Source of the DNA: Tridacna crocea
Taxonomy: Eukaryota > Mollusca > Bivalvia > Cardiida > Cardiidae
NCBI GenBank assembly: GCA_943736015.1
Contig: OX031057.1
Location: 45,718,501-45,782,500, forward strand
Length of the DNA: 64,000 bases
Direction of reading: 5' to 3'
Both the position numbers and the translations under genes were made by a program. Numbering within the stretch: the first letter of the stretch is position 1; each line of letters opens with the position of its first letter. The notes below the pieces were generated by a model that saw only the letters and a list, made by a program, of their open reading frames with translations, was not told the origin of the DNA and did not search any database. Shown piece after piece: positions 30,896 to 41,238 of the stretch.

Positions 30896-30995
30896 CTGTA
30901 GGTGACAGGGCTGGTATCTGTAGCCACACAGTCCAACCAAAGTGGGGAACCAAGAGCAACTATTTGATCGGTAGGCTCATCTATAAATCTCAAAC
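30896..30995 (-). CDS. Ig gene exon 2: start of Ig domain 1
   Basis: This 100-bp exon enters in phase 1 and leaves in phase 2. Acceptor GTTTCAG, donor ACAG/GTAAGT. It encodes LRFIDEPTDQIVALG, PLWLDCVATD and PVTY (residues ~25-56). The LRF-x-x-EP opening right after the leader is typical of Ig1 in DCC- and CDON-like receptors. Its phase-2 end matches only exon 3, supporting a direct splice across the 14.5-kb intron. Confidence 0.87.
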
Positions 30996-31112
30996 CTGAA
31001 ACCATAATATAACAAGATTCCTCTGATAAATCAAATTATTTTTGATTAGCCGATCAGAAATACTATTACTTTCAAATCTAGGAAATTCTATAGAATAAGA
31101 CAAAGAATGCTA

Positions 31113-31342
31113 TTAACCCTTTACTTAATATGCCAATATGAGGCTCTTCCATTTCAGCAACAAATAAATATATTATGTCAAAAATATGGACAAATGAGGA
31201 TACAAATATCTAATTGAGTGGAAAACATTGTGGGAAATGGAGAAATTGCTCGTTACGAGCAATTTCTCCTTTTCCCACAATGTTTTCAGAAGCTGTCTGT
31301 TGTTGATACGTCAAAATGAGTATCTATGGAGTAAAGGGTTAA
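31113..31342 (+). mobile_element. Family A3-like copy nested in a family E remnant
   Basis: TTAACCCTTTACTTAATATG / GGAGTAAAGGGTTAA, core AATTGCTCGTTACGAGCAATT. The left flank is family E (AGACAAAGAATGCTA) and the right flank resumes GAATG, so the insert occupies the TTAA of E's CTTAAGAATG. Confidence 0.82.
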
Positions 31343-31400
31343 GAATGTACATGTATAGTTAAAAGCCTGACTAATACATGTACTAACAAGGCATATCAGC

Positions 31401-31633
31401 CTAACCTGTTACCTGACAACAGAATTTCAACCTTGTCCAAATTGAAAGCATTAATTTTGCTGACGACAATTTCAATGTGTCTTAAATGACACACTTTTTC
31501 TTTAATAAGCTAAAAAGCATTATGTGAGAAGGAGAAAATGCTGGTTGCCAGCATTTTCTCCTTTTCCCAAGATGTTTCAAAAGGCTTCTTCTTCAAGATT
31601 GTTAAAACTCAGGATTGTCTGGTAAAAGGGTAA
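31401..31633 (-). mobile_element. Family A copy
   Basis: Left CTAACCTGTTACCTGAC, right TCTGGTAAAAGGGTAA; core GCTGGTTGCCAGC. It lies in the intron between exons 1 and 2, about 240 bp from the exon 1 donor. Confidence 0.8.
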
Positions 31634-31870
31634 AGAATGGAGATAATCACCAGACATCAGGTGTTACAATTAGCTTTACACAAGAACCTGTATCAGAGTT
31701 TTTGCCATAACATGGTCATAAAACTGATCAAGCTGTCTGTTCTACAATCATTTTAACTTGTAGGAGACAAACTTTTGGCATACTATAAACTTTGTTGTAC
31801 GTTCATGACAGACAGGTAGAAAATTCTCTAACAAATTTAGCAACAGAAAACAGTAGTGAATATCACTAAC

Positions 31871-31940
31871 CTTGGACTGTGTTAACATGAAGACATAATA
31901 TCACACTGAATATGGTGTAGTCTGACCATCTTGGTGTCAT
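31871..31940 (-). CDS. Ig gene exon 1 (coding): start codon and signal peptide
   Basis: ATG at 31940 opens 23 codons: MTPRWSDY, the hydrophobic core TIFSVILCLHV, then NTVQ, and a G that joins exon 2's GT as Gly. Length and composition fit a cleavable signal peptide. Upstream in the same frame a TAG occurs 14 codons away, so no longer start exists in this exon. Donor CAAG/GTTAGT. Confidence 0.85.
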
Positions 31941-31991
31941 TATGAAGGCCTGGACAGCATGGACACCATCCACCTTTGTCTATGAACAAAA
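31941..31991 (-). promoter_or_regulatory. Probable 5' UTR segment with a stop-start overlapping uORF
   Basis: A good polypyrimidine tract and acceptor (TTTTCATTTTCAG, ending at 31992) precedes the start exon, so a non-coding upstream exon is likely. Inside the segment a 9-codon uORF (31940..31969, MVSMLSRPS) ends in a TAA that overlaps the main start as TAATG. Such an overlap could permit re-initiation after the uORF, which is inference. Confidence 0.5.
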
Positions 31992-32125
31992 CTGAAAATG
32001 AAAATAATAATTGCTTGCCATAAAGAAATAAATATGAATAAGGAAAAAATAAAACATTAAGAAATAAGTGTCATGATTAATCTATAATGGCAACAATTAA
32101 TACAAAGATGTTTTCCTGGGAACCA

Positions 32126-32512
32126 TCTTCGCGAGCCAAGTTACGATCACTACGTGGATTTTACCTTGGCTGATTGAGCCAGATTTCGAGATTCCTGCGA
32201 TGGGCCCTCTATTGGATGCTGGTTATTACCCCTTTTTACATCATATTTCTAAAAGCCAATGAAATATTGTTTAACAAACTGCTTACGAATACACATGAAG
32301 CGATAAGACATACACGTGGGTTTCCATGTTTACCTTCTATTCGAAAGGTAGCGACCTTGTTCTATTTTTATCAAAGATGAAATGCTATGAGCAATTTCAT
32401 TCGTTGCAGTTAGAGCTGGCTGCATCCAATGAAAATGCCTATCGGGGGAATGTAAAAATCAACCTGGATCCGCCCAGGGTAGAGTAGCGTAGTGAATCGT
32501 CAGTGAAGATGC
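32126..32512. mobile_element. Family F element (about 390 bp)
   Basis: CATCTTCGCGAGCCAAGTTAC at left; GTGAAGATGCCTGGGAACC at right. It shares the outer ~80 bp and interior blocks with 18672..19240. Confidence 0.55.
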
Positions 32513-32555
32513 CTGGGAACCTACATCATGACCACTGCTTGCATCATGTGCCTAG

Positions 32556-32697
32556 TTTATCTTTTTACCAAGTGATCCTAAGGTTAGTAACCACATGAAA
32601 GAGGGTTCTTGATTACCAACAGTTTTTTTCCTTTTACCTAGATGTTTTCTATCATATCAAATTCAAATCCAAATGTTTTGTTGTTTGGTAAAGAGTC
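32556..32697 (+). mobile_element. Family A copy, shrunken
   Basis: CTTTTTACCAAGTGATCC at left, TTTGGTAAAGAGT at right, core lost (GATTACCAACAG). Confidence 0.6.
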
Positions 32698-32947
32698 TGA
32701 AGGTTGACTCAGAGCAGAACAAAAAAACCACACTAGAACCTCTTGTTTGAGAGTCTGATGTTTTACCCCTATCAGTATAGTCTCCATAATGTGACACTAG
32801 GGTGATTTTTTTTTTTATTTGGACATTTATTATGCACCAAAGAATAGCATAATTATCATCCCTTCTCCATATGATCCTTTCTCCAAAATGTAATCCAAAT
32901 TTTCCTTCCTCAGAGCCATAAAAATATGAAACCATTTTGATAAGCAC

Positions 32948-33180
32948 TTAACCCATTACCAAACGACAAAATTTTAACCTGGTTCAAATTGAAAGCATTA
33001 ATTTGCAGGCGACAAAATAAAAGAGAATGAAAATTTGAAATTTGTTTTGTGAAGGGTAGAAAACACTATGGGAAAAGAAGAAAATGCTGGATACCAGCAT
33101 TTTCTCCTTTTCCCACAATGTTTTCTAAAGGCTTCTTTCTCAGGGACATCAAGAATAGGGATTGTGTGGTAATGGGTTAA
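32948..33180 (-). mobile_element. Family A1 hairpin MITE, intact
   Basis: TTAACCCATTACCAAAC / GTGTGGTAATGGGTTAA; core GCTGGATACCAGC. Confidence 0.93.
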
Positions 33181-33626
33181 ATTAGCGCTAAGACAGAAAG
33201 ATTTGGTCACTGCCATCTCCCTCCAGAAAAACTTTGGTGAAATCCAGAAAAAAACACAGTACAGTCCAGTTCATGTCCACATCACAGCTGATGATACTGG
33301 CCATCACATGATGGAACTTGTAAGAACAAATGAATCCAAAGAGAAAATGGAAAATAACTGACTGCAAAGAAAAGGAATGAAATGGTCCCCAGCTGTGATG
33401 TACAGGGTAAAGTATTTGAACAATTTGTCTCTCCAGAATGTATCATGAAATTTTTAATGCTTTAAATTTATTTGATTAGATATCTGTTGAGTCATACATA
33501 ATGGACATGTAACTTCCTGCAGGCACATCTTTGTCTTACTTTCGGATTAAGGTAGAATAACCATTTAATAGTAACATAATGGGTTCACAATGTTTGTAAA
33601 TTCATACTCATGTTGATAAGCCTTTT
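33181..33626. other. Intergenic sequence with no recognised feature
   Basis: No open frame of note, hairpin or repeat unit recognised. Confidence 0.4.
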
Positions 33627-33853
33627 GTAACTCTACCAAATGACAAAATTCTAAGTTTGTCCCAATCGAAAGCATTTGCAAACGACAAAATAAAAGTGAT
33701 TGAAAATTTGAAATTTGTCTTGAGAAAGGTAGAAAACATGGTGGGAAAAGGAGAAAATGCTGGTTACCAGCATTTTCTCCTATTCCAACCATGTTTTCTA
33801 TAGGCTTCTTTCCCAGGGGTGTCAAAAGTAGGGATTGTGTGGTAAAGAGTTAA
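33627..33853 (-). mobile_element. Family A1 copy with compensated outer arm
   Basis: The outer arms read AACATGGTGGG / CCAACCATGTT: the usual CATTGT/ACAATG became CATGGT/ACCATG on both sides. Core GCTGGTTACCAGC. Confidence 0.88.
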
Positions 33854-33881
33854 CAAAGACTCTTTTCTAATCCCAATATGT

Positions 33882-34150
33882 TGAAGCTAGGTAGCTTAGT
33901 GGGTAGCATACAGGACTCAAGAAGAGGACGTTGCTGGACGTTGCTGGGTAGATCCTGGGCTTGGCCAATTTCTTCCAGATGACTGATGATAATAATTTAG
34001 AAAGGATTCATTCCTCTCTCACAGCTGATCATTGTTTTGACGATTGTTATGTGGGAAAGCAGCCAGTGGCTTGGAAAGAATATTGTGCGGAATACTGGTA
34101 AAAAATTTCAAGGAACAAATGGGTAGGTGAACTCGCCATGGGGGTCTGTA
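33882..34150 (+). mobile_element. SINE type 2 (tRNA-like head), copy 1
   Basis: The head GGTAGCTTAGTGGGTAGCAT resembles an A box; a B-box-like GTAGATCCTGGG follows. The body contains GTGGGAAAGCAGCCAGTGGC and TGGAAAGAATATTGTGC, shared with the copies at 44155 and 51645. Confidence 0.68.
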
Positions 34151-34225
34151 GTTTGACTCTTGTCATCATCCATAGATTAGAGTATCAACAAATTGTTACT
34201 CTCCTTCCCCCCACTCCCCCCCCCC

Positions 34226-34348
34226 CCCTCCTCCATTTACAAAAAAAACATGGCTAACTGTTATTCTTCATATTCTTTTGACAACCATCCCCTCCTCCAT
34301 TTACAAAAAAACATGGCTAACGGTTATTCTTCATATTCTTTTGACAAC
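34226..34348. repeat. ~64-bp tandem duplication
   Basis: CTCCATTTACAAAAA...CATGGCTAAC...TTCATATTCTTTTGACAAC occurs twice, starting at 34231 and 34295; differences are one homopolymer length and one base. Confidence 0.85.
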
Positions 34349-34410
34349 TGAGAGCTACAACATTTTTCTACCAGAAAAACATGACTGTTTGGCTGCTATA
34401 GTTGCTTAAG

Positions 34411-34613
34411 CTTTTAAACCAAGCCTGGAAAGGAAGCCTTTTGAAAACATCGTTTGAAAAGGTGAAAATGCTGGTTACCAGCATTTTCTCCTTTTCCCAT
34501 AATTCTTTCCACTCTATCAAGGACAAATTATGCTATTTGAGCAACCTTTAATTTGTAATCTTGAAATGCTTTCGAATTGGACAAATCTAAAAATTTTGCA
34601 TGTGGTAAGGAAT
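34411..34613 (+). mobile_element. Family A copy, worn ends
   Basis: Core GCTGGTTACCAGC intact; right end ATGTGGTAAGGAAT. Confidence 0.75.
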
Positions 34614-34781
34614 AGAATATGTCAATTTTGTCAGATATGACATCATATTGCCCACATGGAGTCCTACATGACACTTCAGCTTCATTCATATTATTGTCAC
34701 TGTGTTATCACAATGATAGCCATAAATCACAGGGTACCATAGCATGGTCTACCCATATAAGGATAATATCTGTTTAACCCT

Positions 34782-35015
34782 TTAACTCTGTACCAAATGA
34801 GAAAACTGTAGACTTGTCCAAACTGAAAGCACTAAAAATGCAGACGACAAAATAAATGTGGCTCAAAAATTGAAATTTCTGTTGGGAAGGGTAGAAAACA
34901 TTGTGGGAATAACAGAAAATGTTGGTAACCAGCATTTTCTCCTTTTCCCACAATGTTTTCAAAGGTTTTCTTTCTCATTGTCATTAAAAGTCGGGATTGT
35001 GTGGTAAAGAGTTAA
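34782..35015 (-). mobile_element. Family A1 copy, first of a chained trio
   Basis: TTAACTCTGTACCAAATG / GTGTGGTAAAGAGTTAA. A stray TTAACCCT lies just left at 34773. Confidence 0.9.
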
Positions 35016-35222
35016 CCCTTTACCTCATAAGGCATTCCCATGGTATCTCTAATTGACCCTAGATAACAGCAAAGTGTATGTGACACCTTTTGATAGCATA
35101 GAAATCATTGTGACTAAAGGTGAAATTGCTTGTCACAAGCAATTTCACCTTTTGTCACAATGTTTTTCAAAGGCTCCTACAAGCAGTGCTTCAAAATGAG
35201 TATCAATGGAATAAATGGTTAA
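35012..35222 (+). mobile_element. Family A3 copy, second of a chained trio
   Basis: The left TTAA is shared with the A1 copy and the right TTAA with the next. Core GAAATTGCTTGTCACAAGCAA, arms fully matched. Confidence 0.9.
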
Positions 35223-35447
35223 CCCATTACCACTCAATCCCTACTTTTGACGCCCCTGAGAAAGAAGCCTTTTGAAAACACTGTGGGAAAAGGAGAAAAT
35301 GCTGGTAACCAGCATTTTTTTCTTTTCCCACAGTGTTTTCTACCCTTCCCAAAACAAATTTCAATATTTCAGTCACCTTTATTTTGTCGTCTGCAAATGC
35401 TTTCAATTTGGACCAGTCTTAATTTTTCTCGTGTGGTAATGGGTTAA
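35219..35447 (+). mobile_element. Family A1 copy, third of a chained trio
   Basis: TTAACCCATTACCACTC / GTGTGGTAATGGGTTAA with CACTGTGGG / CCCACAGTG arms. Confidence 0.93.
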
Positions 35448-35573
35448 AAGCCAGATAAAAAATCCAGTGGATCCAGAAAGGCTTGGATCCAGGGCCTCCA
35501 GGTTACAAGTGCTACACTTGTGAGAGTCATGCACTACCTTAAAGAGTAAGACAGAGTATGGCTTCCATCAGGT

Positions 35574-35963
35574 TAATCCATTTACCATAGTACAAATTCT
35601 TACTTTTCCAAATTCAAAGCATCTTGAAACAACTAATTAAATCTGGCCCAGATTTTGAAATTTGTCTTTAAAATGGTAGAAATCATAACGGAGAAGTCTT
35701 TCAGCATCTGCATTATTTGATAAAAAAGGTAATTTATCTAATAAACTAAAAATGACTCTTTACCAAATGACAACATTTTAGACCCATCCAAATTGAAAGC
35801 AATTGCAGACAACAAAAATTGTGTGTGGCTATAATGGTAAAATTTGTCTTTGATAGGAGAGTATACATTGTAGGAAAAGGAGCTGGCAACCATTCTATCC
35901 TTTTCCTACAATGTTTTAATAAGCTTTATACAGGGATGTTAAAACTCAGGATTAGAGAATTAA
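35574..35963 (-). mobile_element. Two decayed family A copies
   Basis: The first (35574..35690) keeps only CCATTTACCATAGTAC and GATTTTGAAATTTGTC. The second (35752..35963) has a reduced core AGCTGGCAACC and ends GAGAATTAA. Confidence 0.55.
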
Positions 35964-36058
35964 ACCTACTTTAGTCATATTGCTCTAAGCAACCAGTTGT
36001 GTATATAGGTCCAGGGTATTGTTAAAATATACTGCAGAGTGAGTATAGCTTCTCTGAG

Positions 36059-36275
36059 GTTAACCCTACAGCTTCTATTCATGACTCTTGACCTTTTGCG
36101 GATAGTGTAGATCAAGATCAGACTGCACAGAATGAGCAGTCTGCTCTTTGATCTACATTGTCCAATAAGGATATTTATCCTCATAAAAATACCTATGAAA
36201 TAGCAAAATTTAGGGTCTCACTATAGACTCAAAAGTTTCTTTTTACTCATTTAGAATGTCAAGAGTAAAATAATG
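36059..36275. mobile_element. Family B element
   Basis: TTAACCCTACAGCTTC left, core AGACTGCACAGAATGAGCAG, right flank TTTACTCATTTAGAATG decayed. Confidence 0.65.
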
Positions 36276-36644
36276 AGAAAGAAAGTATGGTCTCTATCAA
36301 GTTAAATTGCTCCAAAATGGTTCTACAAAATAAACAAACCAACCATCTGGTTTTCGTTTCATGCTATGCAGTATTGTTATCTAGACATGAGAATATGTAA
36401 TGGAGCCATTTCAAACCTTGTACCTGCTGTTTTTTTACCCCATGTTTTCTCATGTCTTGGGCATTCTTGTAGTAATTAACTTGTGACTTCATGCAAGCAT
36501 CTTTTGATAACTCTGTTACAGAGGTCCATAGGAAACACTGTGGCAAGAAAAATCACTCAACTTCACAGATGTATTCATTTGTCACATTTTCTTTCACTAT
36601 CTATGCATTAAAAATTAATTTTTCAGGAAATATCTTCTCCTCTG

Positions 36645-36875
36645 GATACCTTTAAACATGTCCAAATTGAAATTACCGTAAAAGCATACTACATTTCAAA
36701 TAAGTCCGCAATGATGTTCCAGTGATGAAATTTAGCACGGATAAAGGAAGAAAATATTTTGTGTGAAAACCAGGACAAACTGCTGGTTTATTAGAAATTT
36801 CTCATTTTCCCACAACAGTTTTCAACATGCTTCTTTCTCAGGTTCATTCAAACTGAATTGTTTGGCAAAGGTTAA
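36645..36875 (-). mobile_element. Family A copy, diverged
   Basis: TTTAAACATGTCCAAATTG left, right TTGTTTGGCAAAGGTTAA, core AACTGCTGGTTTATTAG. Confidence 0.6.
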
Positions 36876-37826
36876 AGCCCCTGTTCTAAAGAACATTTCT
36901 AAAGAATGTATTATGGAAAGGATTAACTCTTTCATTGATGGATAAATAAATTGTATACCCTGAAAGGCTACAAATACAATTTTGGTGCACGATCCTGAAA
37001 GACTGTCCACAAATAATCCAGAATAAAGAAGTGGTCAGTTTAGATAAAAAATCAGACTGCACAGAATGTGCAGTCTGATCTTAATCTACACTGTCCACAA
37101 AAGCTTCTGGTGAGGTCTATGATATGGAACGAATGAAAATTCCTAGGATAAGCACACTTATGCCCTACAGAAGTTTTTGCATCAGGATATTTTTGCAAAA
37201 AATGAATAGAAATTGTTCCACAAAACTATTGTAACCTGACAAATTCTGTCTCCAGTATGTCAGTGCTGCGCCTTTGGTATGCAATAACTCACCAGATTTA
37301 TACTGCCATCACCTGCAGCTACAACTACTGTCAGGGGTGCTTCACACTTCACCATATGAAAATATGTTGGACTGGTTCATACTGAAAGCATTTGCAACTG
37401 ACAAAATAATGTTACTCAGATTGTATCCCTGATATAACTGTAGTGCACATTTGGCTTGCAAATAATCCTGAATTTATGATGCAATAACCTGCAGCTACAT
37501 CTGCTCTGTGGCATATTATGTGATCCTATAATGTGATCTTGGGCATATTAACTGAGGCATGAAGCACCTAAGAGAGGGTTGTGTCATGGGAAAGAACTTG
37601 CTACTGGGTGTATTGTGTATCTGTTTCCATATAAGTTTGAGAATGCAGACACTTTATGGTGGCCCCCTTTGGCTCAGTCTAGTTCACTTTGGGTGGAATA
37701 AAAACTCTTTCACAGATCTGAGGAAATTTGAATTTTCTTTTCATTCAGAAGGTGTTACGCAACTGCCATCAACCATGTACAGGTTGCTTTACTCTAAGCT
37801 GACATATGGTAGAAAGAAAGAAAGAC
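36876..37826. other. Intergenic stretch with repeat remnants
   Basis: Holds a family B core at 37035..37110 (AGACTGCACAGAATGTGCAG) and a family A left-block remnant near 37330..37432; otherwise nothing recognised. Confidence 0.45.
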
Positions 37827-38047
37827 TTAACCCATTACCACACAATCCCTACTTTTGACGACTCTGAGAAAGAAGCAATTAGAAAACACTGTGGGAAAAG
37901 GAGAAAATGCTGGTAACCAGCATTTTCCCACAATGTTTTCTACCCTTCACAAAACAAAGTTCAAATTTTCAGGCATTTTTATTTTGTCATCTGCAAGTGC
38001 TTTCTATTTAGTCAAGCCTAAAATATTGTTATTTGGTAATGAGTTAA
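37827..38047 (+). mobile_element. Family A1 copy, right arm shortened
   Basis: The left arm is complete, but the right arm jumps from CAGCATTTT to CCCACAATG. Ends TTAACCCATTACCACAC / TTTGGTAATGAGTTAA. Confidence 0.9.
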
Positions 38048-38636
38048 ATTAGGGGTTCCTGTGCATCCTATCAGCATGTATATCTAGCTACAAAAATGGT
38101 AACTACTTCCAGACCAGAATTTATTTTATAGACTTCAATCTCAGTAACACATAACATAAAAAAGCCATGCCTTCTTTCACATTAAATTCAAAACTTTTAC
38201 TTTTCGGTTTCTATAGCATAATGGAAAAAAGGAGATGACTGTTGCTTGTTGAAAATAATGGCTAATTTTCCCTCCAAGTTTTCAAAGATGTTTCATGTCA
38301 GGACAAAAAGGCAGCAACAAGAGAAAAAAATCTGATACAATATTTGATTGGACAACCCACCCTGATGTCTAAATATTAAGACACAAGAGTGTATCATTAT
38401 GGCCATACAAGACAGTGTTCTCTGACAGATTTTTGAATGATCAATTTGATTTGAAGCAAAATTCCTCTCTTCTATTCATTATTACATCCATGCAGCTTCC
38501 AACAGAATTCTTTAAGATCAAAAGTTGATGCAGCCTATGGCAGTATGGCAGCTCAGTCCAGGGAGCTTCTTGCCAACTTAAAACCTTTGATTCTGAATTA
38601 TGGCATCTTTTATTGACCCTCCTCCCCCAACCATAG

Positions 38637-38833
38637 TCAGAACTCCAGATAGAGGGACTGATTTTGATTTCAGAATTAAAAATGTTTAATTATTCTCCTC
38701 TTAACCCTGAGATGTGTGTACTCATTAGAAGTGTCTCATCAAGAGGGTTCTAATGAGTACCAACAACATAGGATCTCGAAGAGATATACCGTAGTGACTT
38801 TAGAAACCATCACTACCTCTTAATTGGAGCTCT
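38637..38833. repeat. Family D repeat, second copy
   Basis: AGAACTCCAGATAGAGGGACTG to AATTGGAGCTCTG, with GGTTCTAATGAGTACCAACA inside; collinear with 15707..15868. Confidence 0.6.
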
Positions 38834-38855
38834 GTATAGTTACACCAATACACTT

Positions 38856-39084
38856 TTAACCCATTACCACACAATTCCTACTTTTGACGCCCCTGAGAAA
38901 GAATCCTTTAGAAAAGATTGTGGGAAAAGGAGAAAATACTGGTAACCAGCATTTCCTCCTTTTCCCACAGTGTTTTCTACCCTTCACAAAACAAATTTCA
39001 AATTTTCAGTCACTTTTATTTTGTCGTCTGCAAATGCTTTCAATTTGGAAAAGTCTAAAATTTTGTCGTTTGGTAATGAGTTAA
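38856..39084 (+). mobile_element. Family A1 hairpin MITE
   Basis: TTAACCCATTACCACAC / TTTGGTAATGAGTTAA; one arm mismatch (ATACTGG / CCAGCAT). It lies 22 bp from the family D copy. Confidence 0.92.
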
Positions 39085-39620
39085 GTTGAATAATGAGGTA
39101 TTTCAAGAACAAACAGTTTGTTACTAATGAGGAATAGTTTAAGTGCCACTTAAAGTAGTTGTTTAATTGATGAAAGATTTAGATTGCACTGACCTGATAA
39201 ACATTTATATTATTAACATTGTTGAGAAAATACTTTCTATGCCCCATTGTTGAAAAGGGAGACATTGCTCACTATGAACATTTTTTTGTTGAATCATCGG
39301 ATTTTCAAAAACTCTTTTGAGCAAAAAATGTCCAGAAGTTTCTTGCGAGAAAGATTTAATTCCTTTCCTTCATTCCTTGAATACCAATACGGGAAAGGCA
39401 TATCAGGCATTCTACCTTCTGAAAACAAGCCTGATAAGCTTAGGCTTGTTGATAAACATAATTATTCTGACATGCATCAGTTCAGTCAATGTTAGATATT
39501 GCCCTAACTCTCTACAAATTAATCTCAAATTCTATTTTGATTTTTCACTATTTACCCAACAATAAAATTCTAGACTTGTCTATAGTATGATTGTTTTAGT
39601 GTTTCCTCACAAGTTAACAC
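39085..39620. other. Intergenic sequence, little recognised
   Basis: A possible decayed core (GAGACATTGCTCACTATGAAC) near 39260 and a 44-bp family A left end at 39547..39590. Confidence 0.4.
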
Positions 39621-39848
39621 TTAACTCTTTACCACACGACAAAATTTTAGACTGGTTCAAGTTGAAAGCATTTGCAGACAACAAAATAAAGGTAACTGAA
39701 AAATTGAAATTTGTTCTGGGAAGGGTAGAAAACACTGTGGGAAAAGGAGAAAATGCTGGTATTCAGCATTTTCTCCTTTTCCTACAGTGTTTTCAAAAGG
39801 CTCCTTTCTCAGGGGCGTCAAAAGTAGGGATTATGTGGTAATGGGTTA
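39621..39848 (-). mobile_element. Family A1 copy, first of a chained pair
   Basis: Core GCTGGTATTCAGC; arms CACTGTGGG / CCTACAGTG. Shares TTAA 39845..39848 with the next copy. Confidence 0.92.
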
Positions 39849-40068
39849 ACCACCCAATACCAACTTATAACAACCCTGAGAAAGAAAGTTCTTGAAGACA
39901 CTGTAGAAAAAAGGAGAAAATGCTGGTAACAAGCATTCTCCCCTTTTTCCACAATGTTTTCTACCACTCCAAAACAAGTTTCAAATTTTGAGTCTCTACT
40001 GATTTTGTCATCAGCAAATGCTTTCGATTTGGACTTGTCTATAATAATGTCATGTGGTAAAGAGTTAA
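39845..40068 (+). mobile_element. Family A1 copy, second of a chained pair
   Basis: TTAACCACCCAATACC left, ATGTGGTAAAGAGTTAA right; tail-to-tail with its neighbour. A core fragment of another copy follows (40080..40190). Confidence 0.85.
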
Positions 40069-40251
40069 ACATGACTAAGGTAATTGGTTTTCTCCTTGAA
40101 AGGACAGACCACAGAGTTGGAAAAAAAGAAAATGCCATTAACCAATATTGTCTTCTTTTTCTCTAAGAATGTTTTTGAAAATTATTGGCAAAACCCAATT
40201 TCATGTTCATATCAGATTCAATTTCACAAGTGAAAGATTGGAACTCTGCTT

Positions 40252-40368
40252 AGTCTCAATAATGAGACGCCCCTGTGATCTTTTTCATATTTGGACATTT
40301 ACTGTACACCGTACCAGAGGCGACCAGTCGAAAAGTAACATCGCCTTTGGGGACAGTTATCTGTACTA
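40252..40368. repeat. Family H repeat
   Basis: From AGTCTCAATAATGAGACGCC to CTTTGGGGACAGTTATCTGT. Near-identical to 43968..44080, with a partial copy at 55320. Confidence 0.72.
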
Positions 40369-40489
40369 GAACTCTGCTATGCCTTGCCCAAGGACACTGA
40401 CTGACTTTGTGCCCCGAGTGTGGATCACATCAGGATTCTTGGATTAAAAATCCTACACCTTCACCACTAAAGTACAGGGGGCCTCTATG

Positions 40490-40717
40490 TTAACTCATTA
40501 CCACATGACAAAAATCGAAAGCTTGTCCAAACTGAAAGCATTTGTAGATGACAATATAAGAAAGCCTCAAATAATGAAATTTATCTTCCAAGGATAAAAA
40601 ACATGGTGGGAAAAAGAGAAAATTCTGGTTACCAGGATTTTCTCTATTTCCCAAAATGTTTCGAAAAGGATTTTTCCTCAGGGGTATTAAAACTCAGGTT
40701 TGTGTGGTAAAGGATTA
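40490..40717 (-). mobile_element. Family A1 copy
   Basis: Core TTCTGGTTACCAGGA; TTAACTCATTACCACATG / GTGTGGTAAAGGATTAA. Confidence 0.88.
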
Positions 40718-40793
40718 AAGACTGTAATGAGGTTAATGAATAGGTGACAGCAGTAAATTGTGACATGTTAATGACTTCAATCTAACCCTTTAA

Positions 40794-41022
40794 TTAACTC
40801 ATTACCACACGAGAAAATTTTGAACTGGTCCAAATTGAAAGCATTTGCAGATGACAAAATAAAGGTGACTGAAAAATTAAAATTTGATTTGGGAAGGGTA
40901 AAAAACACTTTGGGAAAAGGAGAAAATGCTGGTTACCAGCATTTTCTCCTTTTCCCACAGTGTTTTCAAAAGGCTGCTTTCTCAGGGTCGTTAAAAGTCG
41001 GGATTGTGCGGTAAAGAGTTAA
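40794..41022 (-). mobile_element. Family A1 hairpin MITE
   Basis: TTAACTCATTACCACACG / GTGCGGTAAAGAGTTAA, perfect GCTGGTTACCAGC. Confidence 0.92.
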
Positions 41023-41034
41023 GCCAAATTATTC

Positions 41035-41238
41035 CTTTAGATAACAATCTGATGGTTTCATAGACCAATGAGAATAGAGCTTTTAAAAACATCGTGATAG
41101 CAGGAAAACGCTGGTAAAGTGGATTTTCCTCTTTTCCAAAAATGTTTTCTACCCTTTCAAAGATATAACCCATAATTTACCTTCTGTGAATGCTTTGAAA
41201 TTGAACAAGTCCAAAAGTGTACAATTTGGTAGAGTTAA
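41035..41238 (+). mobile_element. Family A copy, left end lost
   Basis: Core GCTGGTAAAGTGG; right end TTTGGTAGAGTTAA, shared with a family B element. Confidence 0.65.

Larger units (their letters stand above)
447..31940 (-). other. Gene span: multi-Ig-domain cell-surface or secreted protein (5' part)
   Basis: Fifteen minus-strand exons with canonical AG/GT borders join in a single frame to give 743 residues. The order is a hydrophobic leader (residues 1-23), then Ig domains with cysteine pairs near 46/94, 139/188, 233/290, 335/384, 426/478, 520/569 and 611/660, then an eighth domain with its first cysteine near 702 and tryptophan near 715. Most domains show the C-strand Trp and a D-x-G-x-Y-x-C-like motif, so I-set or similar domains are expected. 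The gene runs off the left edge, so the rest (more Ig, FN3, membrane segment or kinase-like domain) is unseen. By inference it is an adhesion or guidance receptor of the PTK7, protogenin or sidekick kind; domain 3 reads most like PTK7. No orthologue is assigned. Introns are packed with family A elements. Confidence 0.9.

Noticed and set aside
36364..36546. 60-codon minus-strand frame of protein-like composition
   Set aside because: No recognisable motif or convincing splice sites; could not be supported as an exon.
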